Source: Batillaria attramentaria
Lineage: Eukaryota; Mollusca; Gastropoda; Batillariidae
Assembly (NCBI GenBank): GCA_018292915.2
Contig: JACVVK020000005.1
Coordinates: 2,397,001-2,461,000, forward strand
Length of the DNA stretch: 64,000 bases
Direction of reading: 5' to 3'
Shown in pieces: positions 52,376 through 64,000 of this stretch. The notes beneath the pieces are model-generated. The model searched no databases. It had not been told where the DNA came from and saw nothing but the letters and a program-made list of their open reading frames with translations. Made by a program: the position numbers and the translations under genes. Position 1 is the stretch's first letter; the number at the start of each line of letters is the position of its first letter.

Positions 52376-53319
52376 TCACCGACTCCACACATCTGTCAGC
52401 ATATCACCTGATGTGCCGGGTCACCAAAAGCTGGCCCCCGGTTCCCTCCCCAAACCCACCCCCAACTGATCTGAACACCCCCAACCTCAGCCCCTGATTC
52501 TATATGTATGAGATCTGACACTCAGGCTTCTCGCCAGTAAATGGACTGACCACCCCGACGTCCCTCAGGTCGATGATGTCCAGGAGAACCAAACATTCCT
52601 CCAATCAGGCGGGAAGGGGGCACAATTCTGCGGCAGGAGCTCTTCAGACGCGGGAGGCGTGATTGGTTTCCATTCGAGAGGCCCCCGCGCATCGAGCGGG
52701 CACCAAGCGGGCACCATCGGGCACCAACGGTCAGCGTGCAGACTATGAAGGGCAGACGGTGAACACCGGACGTCAAACTTGCATCAATGGAGCGTCCACT
52801 TTTTAGTGACAGAAGTGGGGTTTTGTGAAGGGGCGATGGTCGTGGAATTGTTGGGGTGGTTTTACTGTGTGTGTGGAGGAGCAGGGGGGGGGGGACGCTT
52901 GCAGGGGCTGGGGAAGGGGGGTGGGGGGAATGAGGAGAGGGATGGCTGAATAAGGAATAGTAGTTTGGTACTTGCGGTACCGCTGGTACTTCACTAGTGT
53001 ACAAATATTTGGGAAATGTGACATGTGGACGGTTTGGGCAGGCATCAGAAATTGTCCAATGAAATTTCCGCGTGAAACGAAAATTGATTTCAATGGTCCG
53101 GTCTCCTCAAACAGCTGACCTATTTCTTGCTCGTTAGCTTCGGGTACTCTTATTTTGAGTATTATCCCTGGACCCCGGTCAATTTGTTGTATTGTTAATG
53201 TTGTTTTGTTGTTACTTTTGTGCTTGTTTGTTTGTTGTTGTTGTTTCGTTTTTGTTTTTTTGTTGTTATTTTTGTTTTTTGTGTATTTTTTGGTTGTTTG
53301 CTGTTTTTTTTGTGTTGTG
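52376..53319. other. Unassigned sequence
   Basis: Minus-strand frame 53004-52522 (160 codons) crosses proline-rich low-complexity sequence and shows no domain. A TTG/TTTG tract begins near 53201. Confidence 0.35.
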
Positions 53320-53388
53320 TTGTGTTGTGTTTTGTGTTGTGTTGTGTTGTGTTGTGTGTGTTTTGTGTTGTGTTGTGTTGTGTTGTGT

Positions 53389-53449
<61 letters not shown>

Positions 53450-53469
53450 GTTGTTGTTGTTGTTTTGTT

Positions 53470-53553
<84 letters not shown>
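53320..53553. repeat. (TGTGT)n-(GT)n-(GTT)n compound microsatellite
   Basis: TTGTG-type pentamers (53310-53393), GT (53394-53448), GTT (53449-53464) and GT again to 53553. Confidence 0.96.
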
Positions 53554-53554
<1 letters not shown>

Positions 53555-53705
53555 ATGTCCGGCTTTAGGATGGTTTCGATACTAACTAAACTGAAATTTG
53601 CGACATGCTCTATCTTCTGAATCTCTTCATGTCAACTTCACACCTTTTTTACTGTGTTCTATTCGAGGTTCGACACTGCTGCTCCTGTGCAGGATTATTG
53701 AGTTG

Positions 53706-53882
53706 GTTGGGTGGGTGGGTGTTTGGGAGTTATAACGTTCTTTTCCACCACGTATGGGTGATATCAAAGACGGGGCAACGAGAAAAAGGCCAGCACAAAT
53801 ATTTGGCCTCGGCCGGGATTCGAACTCACAACTCGAGCATTGAAAGTCCAACGCTCTACCATTCGGCTGTCCCGGCTTCCCA
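53706..53882 (-). mobile_element. SINE-A, full length
   Basis: Minus-strand copy with head CCGGGACAGCCGAATGGTAG, B box GTGAGTTCGAATCCC, full body and a (GGGT)n tail at the left. Small changes: GTTATAACGTTC in the 3' end. No clear target duplication. Confidence 0.9.
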
Positions 53883-54730
53883 CGAGCTGTTCTGTTTGAG
53901 CATATGACTGACTGCCAGTGTATATCACAGTCAACAGATTACACGGAAGCTTAAAAAAAAAATCCACTGTCGACTGTCTGGATGCTAATCAAGATACAAT
54001 TACAGATACAGTTGCGTGTTTTCAGCAACGTTTGCTTCGAGTCAGCAGAATCGATGACATTAGTGAACTGAAGTACAATTTAACCTTTAACACTTTAACC
54101 TGTTCTTGATGTCGACTAAAAGGGCCAGAAAAACAACAACAACAACAACAACAACAACTGTTTTTCTTTACACAGGTGGTCATTATGTAGGGTTATTTTC
54201 ATAAACAGAAAGAAGAAGTTTTGAAACTTGTCACGGTCGCTCTGAACAGGGAAGTGACTGACTCAAGCGACTTCCTTGGCAAGTTTCACTGCATCACTCA
54301 GTCATATCAATTTGGAAAGAAAAACAATTCAAAGTTATTATCGTTAGGTCAAGGGTACTTTATCGAACTCCACCAAGGTTAGCTGATAAACCCTGAATTA
54401 TCATTGAATGCAGTCAGGGTCACATCGCTTAGTGCGTGTTTGCAAACCAGCTGAAGCGTCAGAACATTTTCTAAGAAACAAAATGCGACAAAACATTCCA
54501 GGTCATAGCAGTTTGGTTTCGTAGAAGTTTGATTGTCCCTGGGACAAGAGATACTGGAGACGGTCCTTAATGGCAGGTTTTGGGGAGAAGGGACTAACTG
54601 TACTAACTGAACAATCCAGCCGAACACTGTTCAATCCAGACAGACTCACAGATCGGACATGTTTGATTTTCTAGCGTTCGCTCATCTCACGAAAAACAAA
54701 TCAGGTTTACATGTGTGTATGGGTCAAAAT
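53883..54730. other. Unassigned sequence
   Basis: (CAA)n at 54132-54158, otherwise mixed; nothing recognised. Confidence 0.35.
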
Positions 54731-54737
54731 ATTTTAA

Positions 54738-54915
54738 GCAACAACAACAACAACAACAACAACAACAACTACTACTACTACTACTACTACTACTACAGCA
54801 ACAACCACAACAGTAACAACAACACGAATGTGGGCAACAGCGCCTACAACAACAACAACGACAAGAAGAAGAAGAAGAAGAAGAACAACAACAACAACAA
54901 CCACAACCACAAAAC
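54738..54915. repeat. CAA/CTA/GAA trinucleotide repeats
   Basis: (CAA)n 54739-54767, (CTA)n 54768-54796, then CAA, GAA and CAA blocks to about 54912. Confidence 0.95.
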
Positions 54916-55687
54916 ACTCTCATTAGTGATTGTTATCATCATTATTTATTGACATGTCAAAATGCGTGATTACCCCAATTTAGTAAGGAAATGTCCAAGC
55001 GAACCATTCTTCTGAACACCCTAGAAACAACACGAGACACAACAGATATAAACAGTCTCAAACTGGCCGACGTTAGTCATCTCAGCAGGCTCGAGAGACT
55101 GGTGCCTCGTTTGTCTATCATCCAGCACAACTCGCCTCTCTCCCACACAAACTACACGCACACAAACACTTACGAGCTGCAGATAAGATCGGTTATCGCC
55201 CTTGCTTTGCAGTTATCGCCCTTATTTTCAGCTAGCGGTTGCTCCCCCTTTTTTGGGGGTCGGGAGGCCCGTGGTTGTCGCCAGGTCTGACTGTTGAATG
55301 TTTGTCCAGCCAATAACTAATGTGTTTGTTCCGATACTGATCGAAGGCGTAGAGAGTATTTTTGTCGGTTGTGTACCGGGAAGTCTGCACGATTTTAGAT
55401 CTGTTCTGCGTCATGAATTCCTGACTGACGCGGATTTTGTTTTGTACGTTCCTTTCTTTGTTCTACTGCTTTACTACATACCTGGTACGCTGCCGAGGAC
55501 AGGAAAGCAAGTACCTGAAATGTGTAAAACCAAGCCCCACCCGGAAAGGGCGTTTCTTTTTCTGGAATAACGTGGCACTTACCGCACACTTCACTGAGGT
55601 GAAAGTTCTGAAGTCGACTGTGGGTAACGTCTGTTGAAAAGATTGAAAATGCATGTTAATGACATAAAGACGTTTCCAAAATACCCC
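54916..55687. other. Unassigned sequence
   Basis: Open frame 54991-55290 (99 codons) is not recognised; GTTATCGCCCTT is repeated at 55191 and 55212. Confidence 0.3.
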
Positions 55688-55830
55688 ACACACACACACA
55701 CACACGCACGCACGCACGCACGCACGCACGCATACACACACAAACAAGCAAAAAACCTCAAAGCAAAAAACAAACAAACAAAAAACAACAAGAACAACAA
55801 CAAAACACAAAAAAACACAAAACAAACAAA
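55688..55830. repeat. (CA)n-(CACG)n then CAAA-rich tract
   Basis: CA to 55705, CACG units to about 55731, then CAAA/CAA-rich sequence. Confidence 0.9.
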
Positions 55831-56099
55831 ACAATTAATAAATAATTTAATCAAATGGTGCCAACGAGACTTACATTTTCAGTTAGCAGTTTTGCTTAAC
55901 ATTTTCTGTGAAATTTACATTAAATAAATGATAAGCGAACAAGATTGGGGTTCGCATTAATTTTACTGCACAAGTACAATTCAAAAGTAAAATGAAGTAA
56001 ACAAAACGAAACGAAACGAAACGAAACATGCCTGCATAAAATATGTGACTGACGTAATAGTATCGATACACATTAACGTTCATCTTCTTTGTGACGGTT

Positions 56100-56150
56100 T
56101 CTTACATCATCATCATCATCGTAAGCTTGCTTAACGTCCTATGGCTTTTA
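56100..56150 (-). mobile_element. Possible SINE 3'-end fragment
   Basis: Minus strand GGCTAAAAGCCATAGGACGT followed by TAAGCAAGC and (GAT)n resembles the GACGTTAA-type 3' ends of the SINEs here. Only the end is visible. Confidence 0.3.
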
Positions 56151-56966
<816 letters not shown>

Positions 56967-57014
56967 CTGGGTGCCTGAGGTTAACTCAGTTTCTAGTAAG
57001 TCACTAGATCATTC

Positions 57015-57188
57015 GGTCAGCGTTCCTTCCGGTACCAGGCCCCTGTTACTTGGAATCAGCTCCCTCTTACAATCAGAAACAGTTCAAACAAGGAAACCTT
57101 CAAGTCCCGACTGAAAACCCATCTCTTCACCCTCTCATAGCAGTGCCATGTTGTCGTTCTGCTGGTGTGAGTGCGTGTGTGCGCAGGG

Positions 57189-57281
<93 letters not shown>

Positions 57282-57456
57282 ATATGAGTTTTTATTAGTT
57301 TTTATCTGTTTTGACAGTTTTACCTGTTTTGTGTTTGTTTTATCTGTCTTTTGTGTTTTTTTCATGTCTTAATATGAATAAATATGTATTTTATGTAAAG
57401 CGCCTAGAGCTTAGATAAGGTTAGGCGCTATATTATTATTATTATTATTATTATTA
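57015..57456 (+). mobile_element. LINE 3' end (CR1/L2-like) with GT array in the 3' UTR
   Basis: 57015-57140 encodes GQRSFRYQAPVTWNQLPLTI, RNSSNKETFKSRLKTHLF, TLS and a stop, the typical C-terminus of CR1-like LINE polyproteins. The 3' UTR holds (GT)n at 57190-57281 and ends TATGTAAAGCGCCTAGAGC, GGTTAGGCGCTATA and (ATT)n (57432-57456). It shares this tail with 50272-50809. The upstream coding region is missing. Confidence 0.87.
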
Positions 57457-57629
57457 GAAGTAAGTTTGGGGTTGCATGTGCACCAGTGGCCTCACTTAAA
57501 AAACAATTCTGTGTGGATTTAAATTTCGCTTAGTTTGAGTGTTGCACTTTGATTATACTTGTGTTTGCTGCAGCAAGAGCCGTCAAGGAACCTTTGCTCT
57601 TGCCTGATTTTTGCATACAGGGACAAAAT

Positions 57630-57656
57630 TGTGTGCGTGCGTGCGTGCGTGCGTGC

Positions 57657-57744
<88 letters not shown>
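57630..57744. repeat. (GTGC)n-(GT)n microsatellite
   Basis: Several GTGC units and then about 85 bp of pure GT. Confidence 0.97.
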
Positions 57745-58448
57745 CGTTTGATGCTCAAACTCGACCACAAACTAAACCATGCAGCATTCAATCAAAACAC
57801 TTCTTTGGCCCTCACATTTCGTCCACAAAGGTTACGTACAGCCCTTTATACCACAGAGCTAGAATTAAAAGTCCCCCCTCCCCCACCCCTCTCTTCTACT
57901 ACCCCCCTTCCCTCCCTCCCCCCCTTCCCTCCCGGCTCCCCCCCCCCCCCCCCCAAAAAAAATCTCCTGCCAACTCTTCTGACTGTCAATACGCAACGGT
58001 AACCGCAAAAACTCTTCCTCTCATTCAGGGAAAGTTGGAATCAAAATTAATGACTGTGTCAAGCCTGAGGTCCCAGGGGTCAGAAATACTTTATCTGCAA
58101 AGTCGCTCCGTGGAGTGGGATATTTGCACCACGGAATGGGACACATACAAATTTCCTTGCACTGATAGTCACTTTGCCACTCTCCCTCGAGTGTCCTGTT
58201 TGTCGGAGTTACGTTTCTGTTCGTGATAAATGTTCCTGGCTGGAGATTGACAGGGGAGACTGTGAGTTGTATGGATAATGTTATTTATTTTTATTTAAGT
58301 TAGTTAGGTTAGTTATAAACAAAACAGGACGGACGTGTCTGCCAGCTTAGCCTACTGTTCAGACGTATTTTCAGTGTTAGACAAGACACATTTACTGCGA
58401 TCTGAATTTAACGTACAAAATAACAAACAACAAATAAGAGAACAAAAC

Positions 58449-58482
<34 letters not shown>

Positions 58483-58697
58483 AAAAAAAAACAAAACGAA
58501 ACCAAAACACCACCAACAACCACACAAATGATAAACAAGCATGGCAAACAAACAAACAAACAAACAAAAACCCCGAAAACAAGCAAACAAACACACACAC
58601 AAACAAAGAAACAACGAACTTCTTAACTTTGTCGAAACAGGAGTGGACGCAGAAGTCTTAGTGTATGGTGCCGAGAGAAATTCATAGCTCTCTGGTT

Positions 58698-58736
<39 letters not shown>

Positions 58737-59361
58737 GTTTGTTTGTTAGTTTTCTTTCCTTGAGGAATGCATTTGAACAGGAGTTTTACCTTCGCTCCAT
58801 CCAAACGTGACAAACTTTTGCCCTCCCCCCCCCCCTCCCCTACCTATATCCTTTTCCAACACGTACCCCCTCCCATCTCACAAACGTTCTCGTAAACTTT
58901 AATCTATATTCACCAACGCACCCACAGTGTCTCTTTCCACGCTTTCAAAAACCATTTGCAGAGACGTCTAATGGGCTGGCGCGAACCTCAAACTCGGCGA
59001 CTGTCCTCGCGTATTTCTGACGTCCGCGGCCTTCCATACAAATGGATTAACGAGACGCCTAGCCCCCGTCCTGATTCTGCGCACGCATGGTGTAGACAGA
59101 TAAATATGTCAGTCAAACAGTAAAACAGACATGTCGCTTGTCAGTTACACCTGAAACACACGGATGTCACTTTCTTAATCCACTGCATGCCAGTTTCGGG
59201 GCTCTCGTGATCCGAGTCAGCACCGGGCAAGTCCGACTGACTGATTCGGCGGGAGGGTTGGGAAGCACGCGCACGCACGGACGGACGGACGTACCACACG
59301 CACACACTCGTGCAGGCACGGGCGCAAACGGACTCGCACACTCAAACGCAAGCAAGCACGC
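57745..59361. other. Unassigned sequence with C-rich and CAA/TTG tracts
   Basis: C-rich 57873-57953, CAA/CAAA-rich 58452-58620, (TTG)n 58699-58747 and a C tract at 58822-58840. Open frames have no recognisable domains. Confidence 0.4.
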
Positions 59362-59540
<179 letters not shown>

Positions 59541-60116
59541 AAAAAATCACAAAAATCGAGCAGCCAAAGACTCATACGTAGACTAAATTTAAACAAATTC
59601 ATGACACCCTAGAAACGCTTTAAAATGCACAAAAACAAACAACGAGAGGAAAAAATCGCAAGAAAAAAAAAATCGAGCAGCCAAAGGCTCATGTGTAGAG
59701 ACTCATCCCACCTTGATCCAATCTTTTACACCCCGAGTCTCGCGAGCGATTCGCCTACAACGAAAGGAAACGCTCCGCATTAAACATCTTTTCACTCGGC
59801 GATCGGTTCTGTTTATACTGTCCCCGTCTCCCAATTAATAGCGCTTACTGGCAACACCTTCTTTCAATGGCCTACCTCAGTTCGCTTTCGCTTGTCTTTC
59901 CATTTATTTCCGAGAGCCGATAGAGTAAACACGAGTCATCAGAATTAATTTAGGCGCGCCGTGCTTGCTTGCTTGCTCACCGGTGCGCGTGAAATCTTTT
60001 TGCGCGCTAGTTTTGGAGCGCAAGCCCTGTCGAAATCTATGAACGTGAAGAGCGATTTTTTTTATTTTTATTTTTTTGGCCAGTCAGAGAATACCGTGTC
60101 ACGGTCGTAAGCGGTT
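59541..60116. other. Unassigned sequence
   Basis: AAAATCGAGCAGCCAAAG occurs at 59554 and again at 59670, a local direct repeat. 59755-59965 is non-repetitive with AATTAAT and TTAATTTAGG blocks. Confidence 0.35.
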
Positions 60117-60522
60117 GGGGCGGTCGGTGGTCTAGTGGTTAAGAGACTTGTCACCAATGCGAGAGGTCAGAGGTTCGAGTCCCACTCGGGGCAAAGAATT
60201 TTTCCTTCTCGTATGTGGCACCGTTCATTCGGGCCGATCGTCGGGGGGTTCTTGCCGGGTACTCCGGCTTCCTCCCCCTCTGCTTTGGAAATGTTCAGCC
60301 CACCAGTTTTGAAAAAGAAATGCAATTCTAAATTCCGAAATTTACACAGCCGAGCTGACCCTTCGCACCACGTGATTGTAATGTGTTTATGTCCAGTGTG
60401 AAAGAGAATGCGTGTGATTCACGTGAACGTGCGTGTTGGGTTCAGTTCGCGGCGCTTTGAGCCGATTCATGAAATTGGGTAAAGCGCCTATACAATACTC
60501 ATTATTATTAGTAGTAGTAGTA
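60117..60522 (+). mobile_element. SINE-B, full length (reference copy)
   Basis: tRNA-like head with A box GGTGGTCTAGTGGTTAAGAG and B box GAGGTTCGAGTCCC. The core contains CCGGGTACTCCGGCTTCCTC and GGAAATGTTCAGCCC, then CCGAGCTGACCCTTCGCACC, CACGTGATTGTAATGTG and GGCGCTTTGAGCC. The 3' end is GGGTAAAGCGCCTATACAAT with an ATT/GTA tail. The core resembles the V-type domain known from other metazoan SINEs. Its 3' end resembles the LINE ends at 50.3 and 57.4 kb. Confidence 0.93.
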
Positions 60523-61119
60523 CAGAGATGCCACCTGGACATAGTTGCAGGACGAAACTTACGTGCAGAAAAGAAACCTTGCCCCTCACACCGTGTCATG
60601 CAGGGTTGTAGCGTGAACGCGTGTTGTACCTTGGCCATCGATGCAGGCGGGCCGCGTGGGATGAGCCGTGGCCTTGTGTGTTTCCACTGTCAACAGAAGC
60701 TTCAAGCTGAAAGCGGATTAATCAATTAGGTTCACCGCTCGGCGTTTGATTAACACCACTTTCTTCTTAAACGCGCGGGGACAGGGCTGGGCGCTAATCA
60801 CCTGTGCTTCTTTCTGCCGATACTCAGTGTGGCTCGATCTTTTGACAGGTGGGAAGTTTTCACGGATTGTGGGGTTCTTGGGGGAAGGGGGGAGGGGGAG
60901 GAGAGATGAGGAGGAGGAGGGGGGGGGGTGATAGGGGGGTGTTGGTCATCATGTGAAAATCATTTATGAAAATATAATGTGGGGTTTATTGGATGCGAGG
61001 AGAACGACCAGTGTCGTATTTTTCTGTGAACAGCTTCAGGTGGCGTGGGATTGAATACCGAGAAATTAACGTCCACGTTGCATCGCAAACGTGATTTAAT
61101 TTTTTTTTAAAGTCCGATT
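60523..61119. other. Unassigned sequence
   Basis: 60600-60800 is non-repetitive with GATTAATCAATTAGG and GATTAAC blocks, which look like homeodomain-type sites; function is unproven. G-rich 60880-60945. Confidence 0.35.
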
Positions 61120-61269
61120 TTGACGGAGCTTGGCGTCCTTTTCCACCACGCACGGGTGACATCAAAAATGAAAAAGCCAGCACAAAATAGTAGGCTCCAG
61201 CCGGGATTCGAACTCAAGACCCGAGCATTGGAAGTCCAACGCTCTATCATTCGGCCACCCCGGCTCCCC
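61120..61269 (-). mobile_element. SINE-A, 3' end shortened
   Basis: Head CCGGGGTGGCCGAATGATAG and B box TTGAGTTCGAATCCC are present. The body has a deletion between ATTTTT and GATGTCACC and the copy lacks the G-rich tail. Confidence 0.87.
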
Positions 61270-61577
61270 AGGTCATGGGTGGAATCCATGGAGGGCTCGG
61301 AAGCTGGGCCTTTTTATTTTATTATTTTTTATTTATATTTCTTATTATTATTTTTTGTATTATTATTATTTTTATCCAGCATGATGCTGGACATGAGGGT
61401 GCTATGGCTGATGATACTATAGAGGTTTGGAACTGCGGAACAGGACCGCAGTCCACGCTTCCTGTCATGAACATCCCGGCGTTAACCAGGCCCGGGAACT
61501 ACGGTATCTGCGATGCCGGCTGTGTAATCATCCACATTATATAAGATGTGTCATACCAAGGGAATCACCCCCCCCCC
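61270..61577. other. Unassigned sequence
   Basis: TTATT-rich tract 61313-61376, then mixed sequence. Confidence 0.35.
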
Positions 61578-61645
61578 CCGCCCCTTATCACCCGTATGTG
61601 GCGGAAAAGGACATTAAACCCCCAAACACCCCCCACCCCACCCCC
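61578..61645 (+). mobile_element. SINE-A 3' fragment
   Basis: CCCCTTATCACCCGTATGTG, GCGGAAAAGGACATTAAAC and a C-rich tail; only the last third of the element. Confidence 0.75.
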
Positions 61646-61954
61646 CTCCCCCCAAAGTCCCACTCCAGATGGAATGGGATCTTTAACGTGTACAACTGAA
61701 ACATGAATGCATATGTTCACGAAAGCGAGACAGGCCCCATGATGTGACAATTTGGTAAGGAAAATCCCCACCCAGCTGGGCTGACAACTGACAACTGACC
61801 TAGTACTAGAGGGTGGAACCGGTACGATTTCTCGGTTTTTAACCGGTTTGTCCAATAGAAAACCGAGGTTTAAAACCGGTTAACCGCGGCTATGTATACG
61901 TCATCTATTGTTTCTAACGTTTCCCCAAGAGATGGAAGGGGGGAAAGGAGGGGG

Positions 61955-62008
61955 GTCTCCTAGTACTCCGGCTTCCTGTACCCCTGCGTTGGAAATGTTC
62001 AGCCAAAC
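61955..62008 (+). mobile_element. SINE-B core fragment inside the hAT-like element
   Basis: GTACTCCGGCTTCCTGTACC and CGTTGGAAATGTTCAGCC follow the SINE-B core. It is cut by the SINE-A insertion at 62011. Confidence 0.75.
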
Positions 62009-62010
62009 AA

Positions 62011-62187
62011 GGGTGGGTGAGTGGGCGTTTGGGAGTTTAACGTCCTTTCCCACCACATACGGATCATATCAAAGACGAGGCAACGATGAAAAAGCCAGCA
62101 CAAATATTTGACCCTAGCCGGGAGTTGAACTCACGACCCGAAAGTTGGAAGTCCAACGCTCTACCATTCGGCCACCCCGGTTTCCCT
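62011..62187 (-). mobile_element. SINE-A nested in the SINE-B fragment, with TSD
   Basis: Complete minus-strand copy (head CCGGGGTGGCCGAATGGTAG, B box GTGAGTTCAACTCCC). TGTTCAGCCAAACAA on the left (61996-62010) and TGTTCAGCCAACAA on the right (62188-62201) form the duplication, which is made of SINE-B sequence. Confidence 0.92.
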
Positions 62188-62446
62188 GTTCAGCCAACAA
62201 CAAACAACAACAACAACAACAACAACAACATGATGATGATGATAAGGAGGAGGGGGAGGAGGAGGGTGTCTTGTAACGGGCTGAAAAACGACGAGTGATG
62301 TCCCTTAGAAAAACCGCGGTTTTCCGGTTTTTTAAGGCCAAACCGGTTTACCGAACCGTGAGAAAGTCGGACCGATTTTAACCGGAAAACCGGTAAAACC
62401 GAACACCCCTACCTAGTACCCAATCCGAAGTGTACCAGGTCTGCGC

Positions 62447-62613
62447 GGGGAGCCGAGATAGCCGAATGGTAGAGCGTTGGGGTCTCAATGCTCGGGTCGT
62501 GAGTTCGAATCCCGGCTAGGGCCAAATATTTGTGCTGGCCTTTTTCTGGTTGCCCCGTCTTACATGGTGGAAAAGGACGTTAAACTCCCAAACACAACCC
62601 CCCCCCCCCCCAT
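62447..62613 (+). mobile_element. SINE-A, full length, 8-bp TSD
   Basis: Head GGGGAGCCGAGATAGCCGAA, B box GTGAGTTCGAATCCC, body with a deletion of the GATATCACC part (CCCCGTCTTACATGGTGG), then GGACGTTAAAC and a C-rich tail. GTCTGCGC flanks at 62439-62446 and 62614-62621. Confidence 0.9.
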
Positions 62614-62621
62614 GTCTGCGC

Positions 62622-63575
62622 TGCATAGCCGATACCACTTTCCCACTCCGCAATTTGTTTGCGGAATGGGAGAATATAGTACACCCAACCGGCGCTGCAC
62701 TGCATCACAAATTGCCCATATCCTTACGTGTACGCAAATGAAAAGGACTTTAAACCCCAGGATGCCTCCCTAAATACCCCATCTTCAGACCAGTAAGTAG
62801 TTCTTCGGCACAGGAACGCTTTCACTTCGGGTCTCAATTTGGGATGTTCCAAACACAAACCACGCATTCACTTACTGCAAACAAAACCGTGTCAGCGAGA
62901 CAGTCATATTAGCGTTTGCGGCGTTTTAAATTCACCTACACAAACATTCACAGTGTTCGAGTGTTAGGGTTAGAGTTTAAGGAGCCTCCCACCGATGAAA
63001 CGTCCGTGAAAAAACTGCTGAATTGTTGTATTCAAGTGTCATCTTGAAAATTTCTTTTAAAACCTGTCTATATTTAAACACTGTTTAATACTTTTTTGTG
63101 TGTTTGTTTGCAACAAGGCAGACGAAATAATGTTTTAATAGCAGCAGATGAACCAAGAAGCTTCTATACGGGGCAAGAAAATCCTTTTACGTAAACTAGC
63201 AAACAAAATACTTTTCAGTTGAAGGCAGGTGAAAAGATTCAAAATTAGGTCAGTTACGGTCTGTTTGAAATGACGATAAAAAGATGTACCTCCCTCCTAC
63301 ACGATAGGATGGAACTTGAAGAGAAAATCCCAGGCAGGTTTAAAAAAAAAAAAAAAAAAAAAAACGAAAAGGTGAATTGAAAACGCAATCGACAGGATAT
63401 TGAGTAAGAGAACGCTTCACTGAAGGAAAATTCTATCCTCGCCCTTGCCATTCAGAACCTGAGTGTAGGAACAAAAATCGACAGGCAAGGTCGGCATAGA
63501 GAGGGGCTTGACGCGCACTCAGGCGTGCTTGACTGACAGTTGTCACTTTCACTTCGAGCACGTGCACAACTGCAA
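62622..63575. other. Unassigned sequence
   Basis: A weak SINE-like end (GAAAAGGACTTTAAACCCC near 62740) and otherwise AT-leaning sequence with an A run at 63341-63364. Confidence 0.35.
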
Positions 63576-63578
<3 letters not shown>

Positions 63579-63612
<34 letters not shown>

Positions 63613-63982
63613 ATTGTATAGGCGCTTTACCCAATTTCATGAATCGGCTCAAAGCGCCGCGAACTGAACCCAACACGCACGCTCACGTAAATCATACGCA
63701 TTCTCTCACACACTGGACATAAACACATTACAATCACGTGGTGCGAAGGGTCAGCTCAGCTATTGAAATTTCGGAATTTAGAATTGCATTTATTTTTCGA
63801 ATTTGGTGGGCTGAACATTTCCAAAGCAGAGGGGGAGGAAGCCGGAGTACCCCCCCGACGATCGGCCCGAATGAACGGTGCCACATACGAGAAGGAAAAA
63901 TTCTTTGCCCCGAGTGGGACTCGAACCCCCCACCTCTCGCATTGGTGACAAGTCTCATAACCACTAGACCACCGACCGCCCC
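63579..63982 (-). mobile_element. SINE-B, full length
   Basis: Minus-strand copy with intact A box (GGTGGTCTAGTGGTTATGAG) and B box (GGTTCGAGTCCC), core, GGAAATGTTCAGCCC, CACGTGATTGTAATGTG, GGCGCTTTGAGCC, GTAAAGCGCCTATACAATAC and (ATT)n. A short deletion lies in the core (GTCGGGGGGGTACTCC). Confidence 0.93.
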
Positions 63983-64000
63983 TCACCGACATTCAGTTTT

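Larger units (their letters stand above)
61807..62411. mobile_element. hAT-like non-autonomous DNA transposon with 8-bp TSD
   Basis: CCTAGTAC occurs immediately outside both ends (61799-61806 and 62412-62419). The left end begins TAGAGGGTGGAACCGGTA, and the right end, read inward, begins TAGGGGTGTTCGGTTTTACC. Both ends are dominated by AACCGGTT-type sequence. An 8-bp duplication and T/CAGGGGTG-like termini are characteristic of the hAT superfamily. No transposase is encoded. The interior carries a SINE-B fragment and a SINE-A. Confidence 0.8.

Noticed and set aside
61959..61966. A third CCTAGTAC inside the hAT-like element as an alternative TSD
   Set aside because: It lies at the start of the SINE-B core match, where the consensus already supplies GTAC. 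Only the outer pair sits next to hAT-like termini.

Overview
This window is eukaryotic, most likely from a lophotrochozoan and probably a gastropod mollusc. The evidence is very long CA/GT, GA, CAA and ATT microsatellites, many short tRNA-derived SINEs with Pol III A and B boxes, fragments of two or three LINE lineages, several diverged tandem arrays, and no compact gene arrangement. No complete protein-coding gene can be defended. The taxon call rests on general familiarity with mollusc repeats and was not checked by a search.

Layout. 1-2.3 kb: two diverged tandem arrays, then one copy of an unclassified ~480-bp repeat whose partner lies at 15.2-15.7 kb. 2.8-5.5 kb: SINE-A copies and a 444-bp 5'-truncated RTE-like LINE with a 15-bp target-site duplication (TSD). 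7.2-9.7 kb: a tandem array, a tiny LINE 3' end with a 12-bp TSD, a candidate first exon (9156-9220) ending in a consensus splice donor, a CA tract and a SINE-A. 10.9-11.8 kb: a ~165-bp tandem array. 13.4 kb and 17.7 kb: two CpG-rich promoter-like spots, the second with a perfect palindromic RFX X-box next to a strong start codon. 16-19.4 kb: a SINE cluster. 20.3-20.9 and 51.4 kb: three copies of another unclassified repeat. 25.7-28.3 kb: SINE-A copies and GT arrays. 28.6 kb: a 58-nt perfect palindrome. 30.0-30.4 kb: a foldback element with ~153-bp arms. 38.4-38.9 kb: a ~240-bp tandem pair. 39.5 kb: a ~180-nt near-perfect hairpin. 43.75-47.03 kb: a full-length but frameshifted RTE-like LINE with endonuclease and reverse transcriptase, flanked by a 13-bp TSD. 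47.2-48.6 kb: four SINE-A copies, three with clean TSDs. 49.9-52.4 kb: a ~200-bp tandem array split by a LINE, then a 52-bp minisatellite. 57.0-57.5 kb: a second LINE 3' end of the same type. 60.1-64 kb: SINE-B copies and a 605-bp hAT-like non-autonomous transposon carrying nested SINE-B and SINE-A pieces.

How the elements relate. Three tRNA-derived SINE types are distinguishable. SINE-A (over 20 copies) has a tRNA-like head, a body ending in GGACGTTAAAC and an (ACCC)n tail. SINE-B has a central segment rich in CCGGGTACTCCGGCTTCC and a 3' end with GTAAAGCGCCTA plus (ATT)n. SINE-C is seen once. The SINE-B 3' end closely matches the 3' ends of the LINE fragments at 50.3 and 57.4 kb, which suggests a LINE-SINE partnership. 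Both of those LINE 3' UTRs also contain a GT array, so retrotransposition may help spread the microsatellites. Everything gene-like here (9156-9220, 17704-17863, 36116-36252) is a hypothesis about exons of genes that extend beyond what can be read by eye.
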